The notes under the pieces were generated by a model that was not told where the DNA came from, did not search any database, and was given only the letters and a program-made list of their open reading frames with translations. DNA of 64,000 nucleotides from positions 842,736 through 906,735 of the forward strand of contig NZ_KE124774.1 in assembly GCF_000188155.2 (NCBI RefSeq). The letters run 5' to 3'. The DNA comes from Methylocystis sp. ATCC 49242 (lineage in GTDB: Bacteria > Pseudomonadota > Alphaproteobacteria > Rhizobiales > Beijerinckiaceae). This document shows, piece after piece, positions 7,380 to 14,694 of this stretch (position 1 is the first letter of the stretch; each line of letters starts with the position of its first letter). The translations under genes were made by a program, and so were the position numbers.

Positions 7380-7452
7380 CTGGTAGATGTGAGTGATGTG
7401 AGTGATGTGGTGAGGTTACACCCTTGCCTCCTATGTTGCGGTCACGACCTAA

Positions 7453-7481
7453 TAAATATTTGTGATGGATCTCAAGTCCAA
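7453..7481 (-). promoter_or_regulatory. Weak promoter candidate upstream of 7333 gene
   Basis: On the minus strand TTGGAC (7476-7481) is followed after 17 bases by TATTTA (7453-7458). Each box matches the sigma-70 consensus at only about half its positions, but this is the one AT-rich patch in a 160-base gene-free gap and it points at the unit beginning at 7333. Confidence 0.25.
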
Positions 7482-7541
7482 CGGGGGGTGCGGTCGTGAG
7501 CGTGTGGGACGGGGCCATGGACGTGGCCGTGGATTAGAGAA

Positions 7542-7850
7542 TTACTCGTAGTAAGGGCGAGATGAGGGGAATGACTTGGGGTTTCCCTCAGTGATGCGGG
7601 CGTCATAGACGCCATTGGAAAGGACTGATGAGAGAGGACGTCGGCCTTTGTTGAGTTTGGAGATAAGGTGCCGATCGAGACGGTGGCGGTAGATACTGGC
7701 GGCTTTTCTCGTGCGGAAGCCACGGGTGAAGCGTGAGAAGTCGTCGTCGGGGTAGCCCGTAGTATACCACCAGCCGCCCTCCTCCGGTCCCCCATAGGAT
7801 TGGTCGATCATGTAGATCGCGACGGTGAAATTTGATGGGGATGATTTCAT
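7542..7850 (-). CDS. Phage hypothetical protein
   Basis: 102 residues, ATG at 7850. Carries an aromatic motif IYMIDQSYGGPEEGGWWY near residue 12, which I recall as conserved in uncharacterised phage proteins, and a basic segment (RTRKAASIYRHRLDRH). No catalytic residues identified. It is last in the unit that runs from 9145. Confidence 0.7.
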   Translation of the reverse strand: MKSSPSNFTVAIYMIDQSYGGPEEGGWWYTTGYPDDDFSRFTRGFRTRKAASIYRHRLDRHLISKLNKGRRPLSSVLSNGVYDARITEGNPKSFPSSRPYYE

Positions 7851-7864
7851 TTGGAGAAGCTCTA

Positions 7865-8242
7865 TTAGAAGGCAATGTGGGAGTTATCATCCCAAAGGTC
7901 GGAAGTTCTCTTCTTCACGTTCTTGGCGTAAAGCGTTGTGGGTTTGGAGTTAATGTCCCCCTCAGCATCCACCACCCACAGATAACTTGTTCCGTTGGGA
8001 GTATCGTAGGTGCCAAGGACCTTGTAGCAGGAGCTACTGAGGCCGATCACAATGTCACCAATCCGGATCGGGGTGACGAAGTTGTTCTCGATGTAGTCCT
8101 TCGACTCCTTGAGACCCCAGCCAGTGATGCTGCGGATCAACCTGATCGCTGTGATCTTGTGACCAGCGAGGGTGAGCACCTTCACAGTCTCGATGATGAT
8201 GCGGGGGTTGATGTCGGCATTGATGTTGATGTTGGTGTTCAT
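7865..8242 (-). CDS. Phage protein with ribosomal L7/L12 C-terminal-like domain
   Basis: 125 residues from ATG at 8242 (ATGA overlap with the upstream stop). Residues 27-51 (GHKITAIRLIRSITGWGLKE and following) match the helix-helix motif of the bL12 C-terminal domain, where host L12 has an NKVAVIK...TGLGLKEAKD-like sequence. In bL12 this surface recruits translation GTPases. The rest (residues 60-125) is a separate beta-rich domain. Binding a host translation factor or mimicking L12 is inferred; no experiment is known to me. Confidence 0.75.
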   Translation of the reverse strand: MNTNININADINPRIIIETVKVLTLAGHKITAIRLIRSITGWGLKESKDYIENNFVTPIRIGDIVIGLSSSCYKVLGTYDTPNGTSYLWVVDAEGDINSKPTTLYAKNVKKRTSDLWDDNSHIAF

Positions 8243-8628
8243 TTGGAAGGGCTCCATGGTTTGGTTTTGCTGAGGGTTGATGAGAGAGAAGGAAGCGAGG
8301 GAGGGTTGGCTTCGTAATAGTCAGCCAGCTTGTTGGCTTCATCGAGGATGTTGGTCTTGGTGAGTGACCAAGAGTGGTCAGCGATCACGTCGTGGCCGTC
8401 GTTGCCGTAGACGAGGAAGACCCAGCCGATTGGTTTAGCTTCGTTTGTGTAGATGTAGAGCGTATCTTCGTCCGTGGAGGCGAGGTTTTGGACGAGATCG
8501 TTGAGGTTGTTGGAATGTTGGATTGCGAAGTCTTCTCCGTCGTGGATGGAAACGACGTAGTCTAGCGAGAGAGCGGAACGGATGATCGCAGTTGCGATTT
8601 CGAGTTCGATTTTCTGACGGTGTTGCAT
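8239..8628 (-). CDS. Phage hypothetical protein
   Basis: 129 residues from ATG at 8628 (MQHRQKIELEIATAII). The first 70 residues form a compact alpha/beta part (YVVSIHDGEDFAIQHSNN, DTLYIYTNE), followed by a beta strand, a helix and a Ser/Pro/Lys-rich tail. An in-frame upstream ATG at 8826 would place 66 low-complexity residues across a structured leader, so I prefer 8628. The ribosome site overlaps a perfect 16-base palindrome (8629-8644). It is coupled to the L12-like gene. Confidence 0.7.
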   Translation of the reverse strand: MQHRQKIELEIATAIIRSALSLDYVVSIHDGEDFAIQHSNNLNDLVQNLASTDEDTLYIYTNEAKPIGWVFLVYGNDGHDVIADHSWSLTKTNILDEANKLADYYEANPPSLPSLSSTLSKTKPWSPSK

Positions 8629-8764
8629 GGTTGAAATTTCAACCTCTGAATTTGGACATGGGTGTCCTGTTAGGATGTTCACGATGTGTTCGTGAATGTG
8701 GCCGAGACACACGCCCTCGTTCCCGATCGTGAAGACGATCGGGTTCAGGAATGTGGGCGTGTGT
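8629..8764 (-). promoter_or_regulatory. Structured leader with nested hairpins
   Basis: A 135-base gap upstream of the 8628 start holds four inverted repeats: ACACACGCCC 8707-8716 with 8755-8764, enclosing CCCGATCG 8722-8729 with 8736-8743; TTCACGA 8679-8685 with 8691-8697; and the palindrome GGTTGAAATTTCAACC at 8629-8644, which covers the ribosome-binding site. No U tract follows, so it is not a simple terminator. A folded mRNA leader or protein-binding site is inferred. Confidence 0.45.
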
Positions 8765-8779
8765 GGGGGCGTGGAGGAG

Positions 8780-9145
8780 TTAGACGTCCAACTGATATTT
8801 GTAGGTGACCCCGTGGGGTCCCTCACTGGCCAACATCACGACTGATGTGTCGCGTAGTGCCTGGGACTTTGGTAAGTCAGCAGTGGGAATAATTCCCCAC
8901 CGAATACCAGTGATGTCAGTTAGTTCGATGAGTGTTGCCTTATAGCCCAGAATGGTTCTGGAAGCATCAAACAGGTCTTTTAGGGTGTCAAAGACACCCA
9001 CATAAGTTGATCTGTTATTCACTACTGGACCAGTGTGGGTGAGAGGGTGGATAGCCTCCTCAGAGAGGGTGACAGCGATAGTATATGACTCAGGGGACTG
9101 GCTTGGACGGCTGGTGTTATACTGAATAAACAGTTTGTAGGTCAT
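8780..9145 (-). CDS. Phage hypothetical protein
   Basis: 121 residues from ATG at 9145 with GGAGG at 9150-9154. Starts MTYKLFIQYNTSRPS; beta-rich with two helical parts (LKDLFDASRTILGY). No family recognised. The TTG four codons upstream is the G-rich ribosome site itself and not the start. Confidence 0.72.
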   Translation of the reverse strand: MTYKLFIQYNTSRPSQSPESYTIAVTLSEEAIHPLTHTGPVVNNRSTYVGVFDTLKDLFDASRTILGYKATLIELTDITGIRWGIIPTADLPKSQALRDTSVVMLASEGPHGVTYKYQLDV

Positions 9146-9184
9146 TGAAGCCTCCAAGGAGAAGGAGAAGGGGTGGGGGTTGCC

Positions 9185-9688
9185 TCACATTGAGAGCCAG
9201 TCTTGGGCGGCGTCAAGCGGTGCGCCCGTCATTTCGGCCAGCTGTTCGGGTGTGAAGCTGGTGGCGTCGGGGATGGTCTCGAATATGGACGACCAGTCGA
9301 TGGTTGCGGGGTTGAGAGCCACTGTGAGCGTAGAGGCTTGGAGGTTGGCTCCTAAGTTCTGGGTGTGGAGTGGATTGACGCAGGCTGGGTTTCCACAGGT
9401 TGCCTTCAATCGCGGGGTCTCTTCGTTGAAGAGGTTTTGATGGAAGGCAAACAAGAGGTGGCGAGGGTTGACGAGCTTGCCGAGGAGTTTGGCTTCAGGC
9501 TGCTCAAAACCCGATCGTTTGTTCGGCTTGCCGTTGACGTAGGTGTAACCCTGGGGGGCTGGTCGCACGTAGCCAGTCCAAAGCCAGCATTTGTCTCTGG
9601 GCGGCTCGTCCGGAAAGCCGGTGGGGTCCTCGATGAGGCTGGTCCAGCGGTTCTTGATTACCTGTTGGAGGAAACGCTTCACGTTCAT
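9185..9688 (-). CDS. HNH endonuclease
   Basis: 167 residues. CWLWTGY (34-40), a His in the RHLLFAFH helix (74-83) and CGNPACVNPLH (98-108) form the Cys4-type HNH core found in many phage endonucleases, with the C-terminal His-rich motif binding the catalytic metal. The tail after residue 115 contains SFTPEQLAEMTG, a possible small helix-turn-helix for DNA recognition. It is most likely a free-standing homing-type nuclease. It sits directly beside the gene split by the insertion element. Confidence 0.82.
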   Translation of the reverse strand: MNVKRFLQQVIKNRWTSLIEDPTGFPDEPPRDKCWLWTGYVRPAPQGYTYVNGKPNKRSGFEQPEAKLLGKLVNPRHLLFAFHQNLFNEETPRLKATCGNPACVNPLHTQNLGANLQASTLTVALNPATIDWSSIFETIPDATSFTPEQLAEMTGAPLDAAQDWLSM

Positions 9689-9782
9689 TTGGAGAGAGCC
9701 TCCATGATGATCTGGACCTTGACGGTTACAGTTTTAATGGAAACTGATCCCAGGGCCATGACGGATGGGAGTGAAGGTATTA

Positions 9783-10719
9783 AGAGTCCGTCCCAGAAGT
9801 TAGTCAACAATTGCAGAGCTTTCGTAGCATGAGCCGAATCGACGCGAAACGCAGGAACACGAGCGCTGTGATATTGAGGTTTTCCCAATCCTTGGCCAGT
9901 CTTCTACAGCGGTTTAGCCAGGCGATTGATCTTTCGACGATCCAGCGCATGGGCAATTTCACGAAGCCCTTCGCCTGATCGGATCGTTTTATAATCTCGA
10001 TTTTGAGACACGGTAGGATTTTGCCCGTTGCGTCGGCGAAGATCGGTCCCTGATAGGCGCTGTCAGCCAACAGCTTTTCAAGAAAGGGAAACCGCCCATG
10101 CAACGTCGAAAGCAGCAAGACGCCGCCGTCTCGGTCCTGAATGTCGGCGCCGTGAACGACGGCGCCCATCAACAAACCTTGCGTATCGACGAGTACGTGG
10201 CGTTTCTTGCCTTTGATCTTTTTGCCGGCGTCATAGCCATGCGGATCAATGCGCGCCCCCCTTTTTCCGCGCTCTTCACGCTCTGACTATCGATGATCGC
10301 CGCGGTGGGGCTCGCCTCTCGTTCCGCTCGTTCGCGACACATGACGTAGAGCGCGTCGTGCATGCGATCCAGAACGCCGCACCAGGCCCAATCGCAAAAA
10401 TAACGATACACTGTGCTCTTCGGGGGAAAATCCTTGGGAATGTACCGCCATTGGCATCCCGTGCTCAGCACATACATGATGGCGTTGAACACCGCCCGCA
10501 TGTCCACTTCACGCTTGCGCCCGCCACGCTTGGCCGGAGGAATAAGCGGCGCCACATGCCCCCACTCCTCGTCCGTCACATCACTCGGATAACGTAACCT
10601 GTCGCGATTGTATTTCGCCCGGTTTGCCTTCGTCCACATCGACGGCCTCCTACGAATCAGACCGCCTCCCATCCATCACAACAGATTCATTCGATTCAAC
10701 ATCTTTCAGGACGGACACT
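9783..10719 (-). mobile_element. IS5-family (IS427-like) insertion sequence
   Basis: 937 bp bounded by imperfect inverted repeats beginning AGAGTCCGTCC (left) and AGTGTCCGTCC (right, reverse complement), about 13 of the first 17 bases matching. It is flanked by a TA duplication at 9781-9782 and 10720-10721. The transposase is in two frames, as in the IS427 group. Composition (about 55% GC) lies between that of phage and host. Confidence 0.88.
9804..10639 (-). CDS. IS427-like transposase in two frames
   Basis: The first frame starts at ATG 10639, with AGGAGG just upstream, and carries the N-terminal DNA-binding part (YPSDVTDEEWGHVAPLIPP) and the first catalytic Asp (AAIIDSQSVKSAEKGG). At the run AAAAAGGGGGG (10260s) the reading frame must shift by -1; the second frame then gives GYDAGKKIKGKKRHVLVDT, a second Asp region (ADSAYQG) and a C-terminal Glu motif (RWIVERSIAWLNR), ending at 9804. 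Together about 278 residues with a DDE core. The shift is probably programmed, as is usual in this group. Confidence 0.85.
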
Positions 10720-10872
10720 TATATTCAGGGAGGATCCTCTGACGGGTTGCCTTAGCTCCAGGAGGATCCCAGACCCATATTTGGGCCTCTCCATTGCACA
10801 TCAATGCTTCATTGATGATGGTGCGAGGGGCTCTGCCCGACACGTCTTTCTCGAAGACGCGTCGGACATAAT

Positions 10873-11061
10873 TCATTCCATCCACAATCCGCATGATTTG
10901 ATGACCGTAATGATGAAGACGAGGAGGAAGGCAGCGATGACATGACGGAACATTGGGTGCTTCTCACACTCTTTAAGACCAAGCTGGTCTATCCAGACCC
11001 ACAGAAGCAGACCGTAGGCGGTGTCGAGTGCAATGAATGGGAGGGCTTCGACAGGAGGCAT
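10873..11061 (-). CDS. Small phage membrane protein
   Basis: 62 residues, ATG at 11061 with GGAG seven bases upstream. Two hydrophobic segments: residues 8-24 (FIALDTAYGLLLWVWID) and 40-55 (HVIAAFLLVFIITVIK). It overlaps the start of the exonuclease-like gene by 22 bases. Could be an inner-membrane accessory protein; function unknown. Confidence 0.65.
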   Translation of the reverse strand: MPPVEALPFIALDTAYGLLLWVWIDQLGLKECEKHPMFRHVIAAFLLVFIITVIKSCGLWME

Positions 11062-11080
11062 TTACGTGCTCCGTAAGACA

Positions 11081-11115
11081 TAAAAATAGCTACGCGGCCG
11101 AAGCCGCGTAGCTAT
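11081..11115 (-). terminator. Strong intrinsic terminator with UUCG loop
   Basis: Thirteen-base perfect stem, 11086-11098 with 11103-11115 (ATAGCTACGCGGC and its complement). On the minus strand the loop reads TTCG and the stem is followed by TTTTT. The UUCG tetraloop is exceptionally stable. It ends the unit of the abundant-looking gene 11127-11786. Confidence 0.9.
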
Positions 11116-11126
11116 CAGAGACGTGA

Positions 11127-11786
11127 TTACTCGATCTCGGTGGCCGAGATCACACCCCACTTGTTCTGGCCCTTCTGGCGCTGAACGTGCTCCAGACGGA
11201 CCTTCACCGTGGCGCCGGCGCCGTGCTTCTTGAACATGTCGCGGGCGAACTTCATGATCGGGTCGTAACCCGTCCGGGAAGTCGTGTGCCCCAGACGCTG
11301 GCCGATCACGGGAGGCGTCACCTCCTTCTTGCCGCCGACCTTCGTGACCTCCTTCGTGAGGGAGATCGTGTATTCGACAGCCTCGTAGACGTCAGCGCCC
11401 TGATCGATGCGCTTGGCCTCGTCGAGAGCCTGACCCCACGACTTGCCCGTCTTGACCTCACGCACACCGTCGTAGGTGCGCAGATAGTCATGGGTGCCGG
11501 CGCGGGTGTAGCGGCAGACGCTCGGGAACTTCAGATCGTCGAGCTTCATCTCGCCCTCGATCTCCTTGATGATCCCGTCATCCTCGATGTGCATTCCGTA
11601 ATAGTCGACTTTGATGAACAGCTCGGGACGTTCGACGAAGGTCTCCACCGCATCAGCGAGCGTCTTGACGCGACCGACGCCCATGGGGGCGAGAGGGGCC
11701 GGAGGCGTCATGGGAGCGAGCGGAGGCGGCGCGACGTTGTCAGCGACGTTACGGGCAGCAGCGATAGCAGCTTGAACAGCATCCAT
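11127..11786 (-). CDS. Phage protein of unknown function, likely abundant
   Basis: 219 residues from ATG at 11786 with TGAGGA upstream. Residues 1-40 are Ala/Pro-rich and flexible. The rest is one domain with charged helices and a basic C-terminal part (DMFKKHGAGATVKVRLEHVQRQKGQNK by pieces). Codon choice is more GC-biased and even than in the neighbours, and it stands alone between two strong terminators, suggesting high expression. A single-stranded-DNA-binding or similar replication role is possible but not shown. Confidence 0.72.
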   Translation of the reverse strand: MDAVQAAIAAARNVADNVAPPPLAPMTPPAPLAPMGVGRVKTLADAVETFVERPELFIKVDYYGMHIEDDGIIKEIEGEMKLDDLKFPSVCRYTRAGTHDYLRTYDGVREVKTGKSWGQALDEAKRIDQGADVYEAVEYTISLTKEVTKVGGKKEVTPPVIGQRLGHTTSRTGYDPIMKFARDMFKKHGAGATVKVRLEHVQRQKGQNKWGVISATEIE

Positions 11787-11826
11787 AGTGTGTATCCTCA
11801 ATTTGTCAGGTGTTGACGAAGTTGAA

Positions 11827-11858
11827 ATTAAAAAACCCCTTGGTTTTATCCAAGGGGT
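11827..11858 (-). terminator. Intrinsic terminator, minus strand
   Basis: ACCCCTTGG at 11835-11843 pairs with CCAAGGGGT at 11850-11858. On the minus strand TTTTTT follows. It closes the helicase unit 23-50 bases after its stop. Confidence 0.88.
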
Positions 11859-11884
11859 ATTGAAGTAGACATAGGTAGTGTCTC

Positions 11885-13267
11885 CTACAATTCCAGAATA
11901 GTTCTCGAAGGATCGACCTTTTGTGCATCTCGTGACTTCTTATTCACAAGGTATGCAATTCGGTCGTCGAGTGAGTTCCTGTATTTTAGGATGGTGAGTC
12001 GTAGTGCGGACTCTCGCTTCCCTCTAAGGAAGCGACCATAAGACTGAACAAACGAGGTGTCTCTGAAGTCTAGCGACGCATAGATAGCATGTGATACTTC
12101 CTTACCCCCACTGAACTGCCAATTGAAACCGGCGTCAGCAACGAGAGGACTACAAACGAGCCCATCAAGGGCACCAGTTTCGAAGGCCTTACTTATCTGA
12201 GAGCTCTCAGCATGAGAGACCTCACCATTCAGGATCTCGAAACGAAGTCCATGTTCTCGGGAAAGTTCAAGGATTTGTCGTTCTTGTGGAATGAGAGAGG
12301 CAAACACCACCAAGGGTTGTTTGTTCGCAGCATGGTTCTCGAAATGCAGGTCGAGCAGCTCTAGCTTACCAGGGCGTCTTTCAGGGATGATATCGACAGT
12401 CGTTCCTGGCATAGTAAGATCAGGAAAGTAATTTGGATGCTCGAGGATCTGCCGGCATCTAATAAAAGCAACACCCGGGAGAGTCCCATCGACGAAGAAG
12501 CGCTCGAGTTCGAGTATTGCCTCATCTTTTAATGTGTCATAGAGCCTCCGCTGCTCAGGCTCCATATCCACAATTTCCTTGTGGAGAACTATGTTCACAT
12601 CTCCATGAATGTCTCGCCACAAGCGTCGTCGACCATGTTTGGTCAGCAGCTTCTGGAGATGGTCAAGGTTTCGATAGTCAGTAACCTTGCCCGTCCACAG
12701 GTCGATGACATGATGAAAATTCTTGAAACCGTCGTAGTTTCCATAATAGCGAGGTTCGATGATTGACAGAGCACTGTAACAAGTGTCAGGCTTTCCGTTA
12801 TATAAAGTGCCTGTCATAGGGAGATAGTGAGTCCCTCTCGTCCACATAAATTGGTTCATTGCATTCGTTTGTCCAGAATTAACACCTCCGAAGCCCTTAT
12901 GATGTTCATCAATATGAAGAGCAGTAACGTAAGACGGTAGTTTCTCCCAAGACATCCGGAAACGGGCAAAAGTCATGATGAAGACCTTGGCTGGTTTCTC
13001 AAGATCCTTTTCCGACTCGACAATCACAACATCATCTGAACTAGGCCATTGTCCGAAGAGCATGGCTTCTTCTTTATTCTTGACCATCAGTTTTGATGGC
13101 ATAGTCCAGACAGTTCCTATCTGGTGTTCAGTCCAAAGCCATCGTTGGAGCACACAGACTACGGGGGTCTTTCCCGTCCCCGGCTCAGATAAGAAGAGAG
13201 CCTTGGGGTTGGCCATAAAGTAGGCAAGATCAGATATCTGATCTTCACGCAGCTGAAACTTCATCAA
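11885..13267 (-). CDS. Phage SF2/SNF2-type DNA helicase
   Basis: 460 residues. Motif I SEPGTGKT (27-34), motif II DEHH (120-123), a motif III-like PMTGT (near 150) and motif VI QSYGRFLRGKR (about 408-418), with GLVCSPLVADAGFNW as motif V. This is the short helicase core of phage SNF2-like proteins, an ATP-driven translocase acting in replication or recombination. No extra nuclease domain. The first 23 bases overlap the end of the upstream HNH gene. A terminator follows the stop. Confidence 0.9.
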   Translation of the reverse strand: MMKFQLREDQISDLAYFMANPKALFLSEPGTGKTPVVCVLQRWLWTEHQIGTVWTMPSKLMVKNKEEAMLFGQWPSSDDVVIVESEKDLEKPAKVFIMTFARFRMSWEKLPSYVTALHIDEHHKGFGGVNSGQTNAMNQFMWTRGTHYLPMTGTLYNGKPDTCYSALSIIEPRYYGNYDGFKNFHHVIDLWTGKVTDYRNLDHLQKLLTKHGRRRLWRDIHGDVNIVLHKEIVDMEPEQRRLYDTLKDEAILELERFFVDGTLPGVAFIRCRQILEHPNYFPDLTMPGTTVDIIPERRPGKLELLDLHFENHAANKQPLVVFASLIPQERQILELSREHGLRFEILNGEVSHAESSQISKAFETGALDGLVCSPLVADAGFNWQFSGGKEVSHAIYASLDFRDTSFVQSYGRFLRGKRESALRLTILKYRNSLDDRIAYLVNKKSRDAQKVDPSRTILEL

Positions 13268-13772
13268 GCAGTCCTAGATTAGCGTTGGTTGGGAAGTCAG
13301 GACCAAGGTTCTCGATAACAGCCCGGTCATAAGCTCGAGCAGCTTCCTGTGGAGTGGCGAAGAACCCAAGGGTTCTAAGTTTTCCATTTAGTCTGATCTG
13401 TGAATAATAAGGTCTTGATATTCTATCTTTACAGTAGTAAACCCCACGAAAGCCCAACGCATTATTCTTAACTTGGTTTCGTATCTGATCAGAACGAGTT
13501 GCCTCACGGAAATTTGAAATAGAATTATCCATCCTTATTCTATTTCTATGGTCTACTTCTAAATGTGGCCATTTATTATGGTATATTGCGTAGATAATGT
13601 TGTGAACCATATGTGGTTTTCCATCAACCGTGACCCTTAAATAACCCTTAATAGTGATTGTTCCGGCCTCCGAACCAGCTTTTACTGGTCCCTTACTAAC
13701 CCTCCAATACAACTTCCCCGTCTCCTCGTCGTAACGGAAAAGCTCCTTCAACCTTTCAACCGATGGTTTCAT
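13245..13772 (-). CDS. HNH homing endonuclease with AP2 domain
   Basis: 175 residues: an N-terminal module (LKELFRYDEETGKLYWRV, 8-25), an HNH core (MVHNIIYAIYH 55-65; LEVDHRNRIRMDN 71-83) and a C-terminal AP2 DNA-binding domain (about 108-158). Free-standing phage homing endonucleases have this layout. It is AT-richer than its upstream neighbours, overlaps the helicase start by 23 bases, and its ATG overlaps the upstream stop. It is a paralogue of the gene at 14691-15242; both end with a NANLGLL tail. Confidence 0.88.
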   Translation of the reverse strand: MKPSVERLKELFRYDEETGKLYWRVSKGPVKAGSEAGTITIKGYLRVTVDGKPHMVHNIIYAIYHNKWPHLEVDHRNRIRMDNSISNFREATRSDQIRNQVKNNALGFRGVYYCKDRISRPYYSQIRLNGKLRTLGFFATPQEAARAYDRAVIENLGPDFPTNANLGLLDEVSAA

Positions 13773-14350
13773 GCCGCCCTCGCCTTCTCGACGGTTTCAA
13801 TCACATGTGCATGCAGCGCCGCCGCGCCGGCCGCGCGCCAGTTGATGTTGGGGAGCTCCCCACCTTTCAGGGGCGTCGTCCCCGGGGGGCGCAGGACGCC
13901 GCAGAACAGGATCGTCCGGACCCGCGGCAGCTCGAGCAGCTTGGCGATCGATCGCAGGTGCTTTGCCTCCGCGCTGACGAGGATAAGAGGCGCGATATTG
14001 GTCAGGTTCAGCTGCGGGATCAGGTCAGTCGCCGAGTGCGCCCACATTGGGAAGATCGTCGGAGAGCTCGGCGAGCACATTTTCGCCGCCTCGAAGACAA
14101 GCGGCCGGTCCTGCAGCGGCGCCCAATAGGCGCCGCCGTTCGGGACCGGCCTCAGCACGTCGATCACAGGGTCGCTCGGGGGAAGCTCCCCGGGCGATGG
14201 AGTGATGTGGTGCGGACACCGTGGGCCGCGCCTGGGTGGCGCGGCGAAGGGGCTGGGGAGAGCCCCCAACCCCGGCGTCAGGCAAACCGAGCCTTCCTGC
14301 TGGTGCAGGAAGACCAAGTCTCCGTCCGTGTGCAGACCGTAGTGGGTCAC
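13769..14350 (-). CDS. Phage hypothetical protein, GC-rich
   Basis: 193 residues. Coupled at both ends (ATGA overlaps with 14347 upstream and 13772 downstream), which fixes the strand. The first third is Pro/Gly/His-rich; residues 90-165 look like a small alpha/beta domain (APLILVSAEAKHLRSIAKLL, VRTILFCGVL). Its GC content is close to the host chromosome while the HNH genes on both sides are AT-rich. Function unknown; long open frames on the other strand here reflect the high GC. Confidence 0.65.
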   Translation of the reverse strand: MTHYGLHTDGDLVFLHQQEGSVCLTPGLGALPSPFAAPPRRGPRCPHHITPSPGELPPSDPVIDVLRPVPNGGAYWAPLQDRPLVFEAAKMCSPSSPTIFPMWAHSATDLIPQLNLTNIAPLILVSAEAKHLRSIAKLLELPRVRTILFCGVLRPPGTTPLKGGELPNINWRAAGAAALHAHVIETVEKARAA

Positions 14351-14694
14351 GCGGCCAGTCCCACTTCGACGCTGGGCTTGCGCGCCACCGTGATCTTGTC
14401 CTCGACCACAACGACGCCGGCCTTCGCCAGTTCCTGTTTCACCTTCGGGGGAAGGCGCTCGTAGGCCTTGGGGTCGAACTTGGCGACGGTGCCATCCTTC
14501 TCTCCACCCTTGCTTCCACGCTTCGTCTTCACGAAGCCAAGCGAGGAGCTGAAGACCAGAGGCTGGTCGGCGGTTTCCGTCGCCTGACGGAGGAAGCTCT
14601 TTCCTTCCTCGATCGCCTCCAGGTCCGGACGGATCTTGAGGCTGCGAGCAAGGATGTCATCAGCGATTGACTGCAGGTCGTTGCGGAGGGTCAT
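14347..14694 (-). CDS. Phage hypothetical protein, GC-rich
   Basis: 115 residues, starting MTLRNDLQSIADDILARS. Helical N-terminus, then a basic segment (GFVKTKRGSKGGEKDG) and KAYERLPPKVKQELAKAG. The ATG overlaps the stop of the HNH gene upstream. No family recognised. It shares the high GC of 13769-14350, so the two genes behave as one block. Confidence 0.68.
   Translation of the reverse strand: MTLRNDLQSIADDILARSLKIRPDLEAIEEGKSFLRQATETADQPLVFSSSLGFVKTKRGSKGGEKDGTVAKFDPKAYERLPPKVKQELAKAGVVVVEDKITVARKPSVEVGLAA

Larger units (their letters stand above)
9734..10894 (-). pseudogene. 5'-3' exonuclease-like gene split by an IS
   Basis: The upstream part starts at ATG 10894 with MRIVDGMNYVRRVFE and runs through IWVWDPPGAKATRQRILPEY, matching the N-terminal pattern of phage FEN-1/T7-type 5'-3' exonucleases (MxIVDGxNxVRR, WVWDGxxAxxxR, YPEYK). 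At 10720 it meets the insertion element. Removing the element and one TA copy joins it in frame to a short tail on the far side (NTFTPIRHGPGISFH) ending at 9734, giving 73 residues. Only the N-terminal portion of the nuclease family is present, so it was probably already short or degenerate before insertion. Confidence 0.65.

Noticed and set aside
7380-7415. Direct GTGAGTGAT-like repeats
   Set aside because: Only two imperfect units; too short to be a CRISPR or iteron array.
9685-9888. A 67-residue frame crossing the left end of the IS
   Set aside because: It runs from the IS into the split gene in the wrong frame; it is an artefact of insertion.
13763-14464. A 233-residue plus-strand frame opposite the GC-rich phage genes
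   Set aside because: Arginine-rich shadow frame; the minus-strand genes fit the ATGA coupling on both sides.
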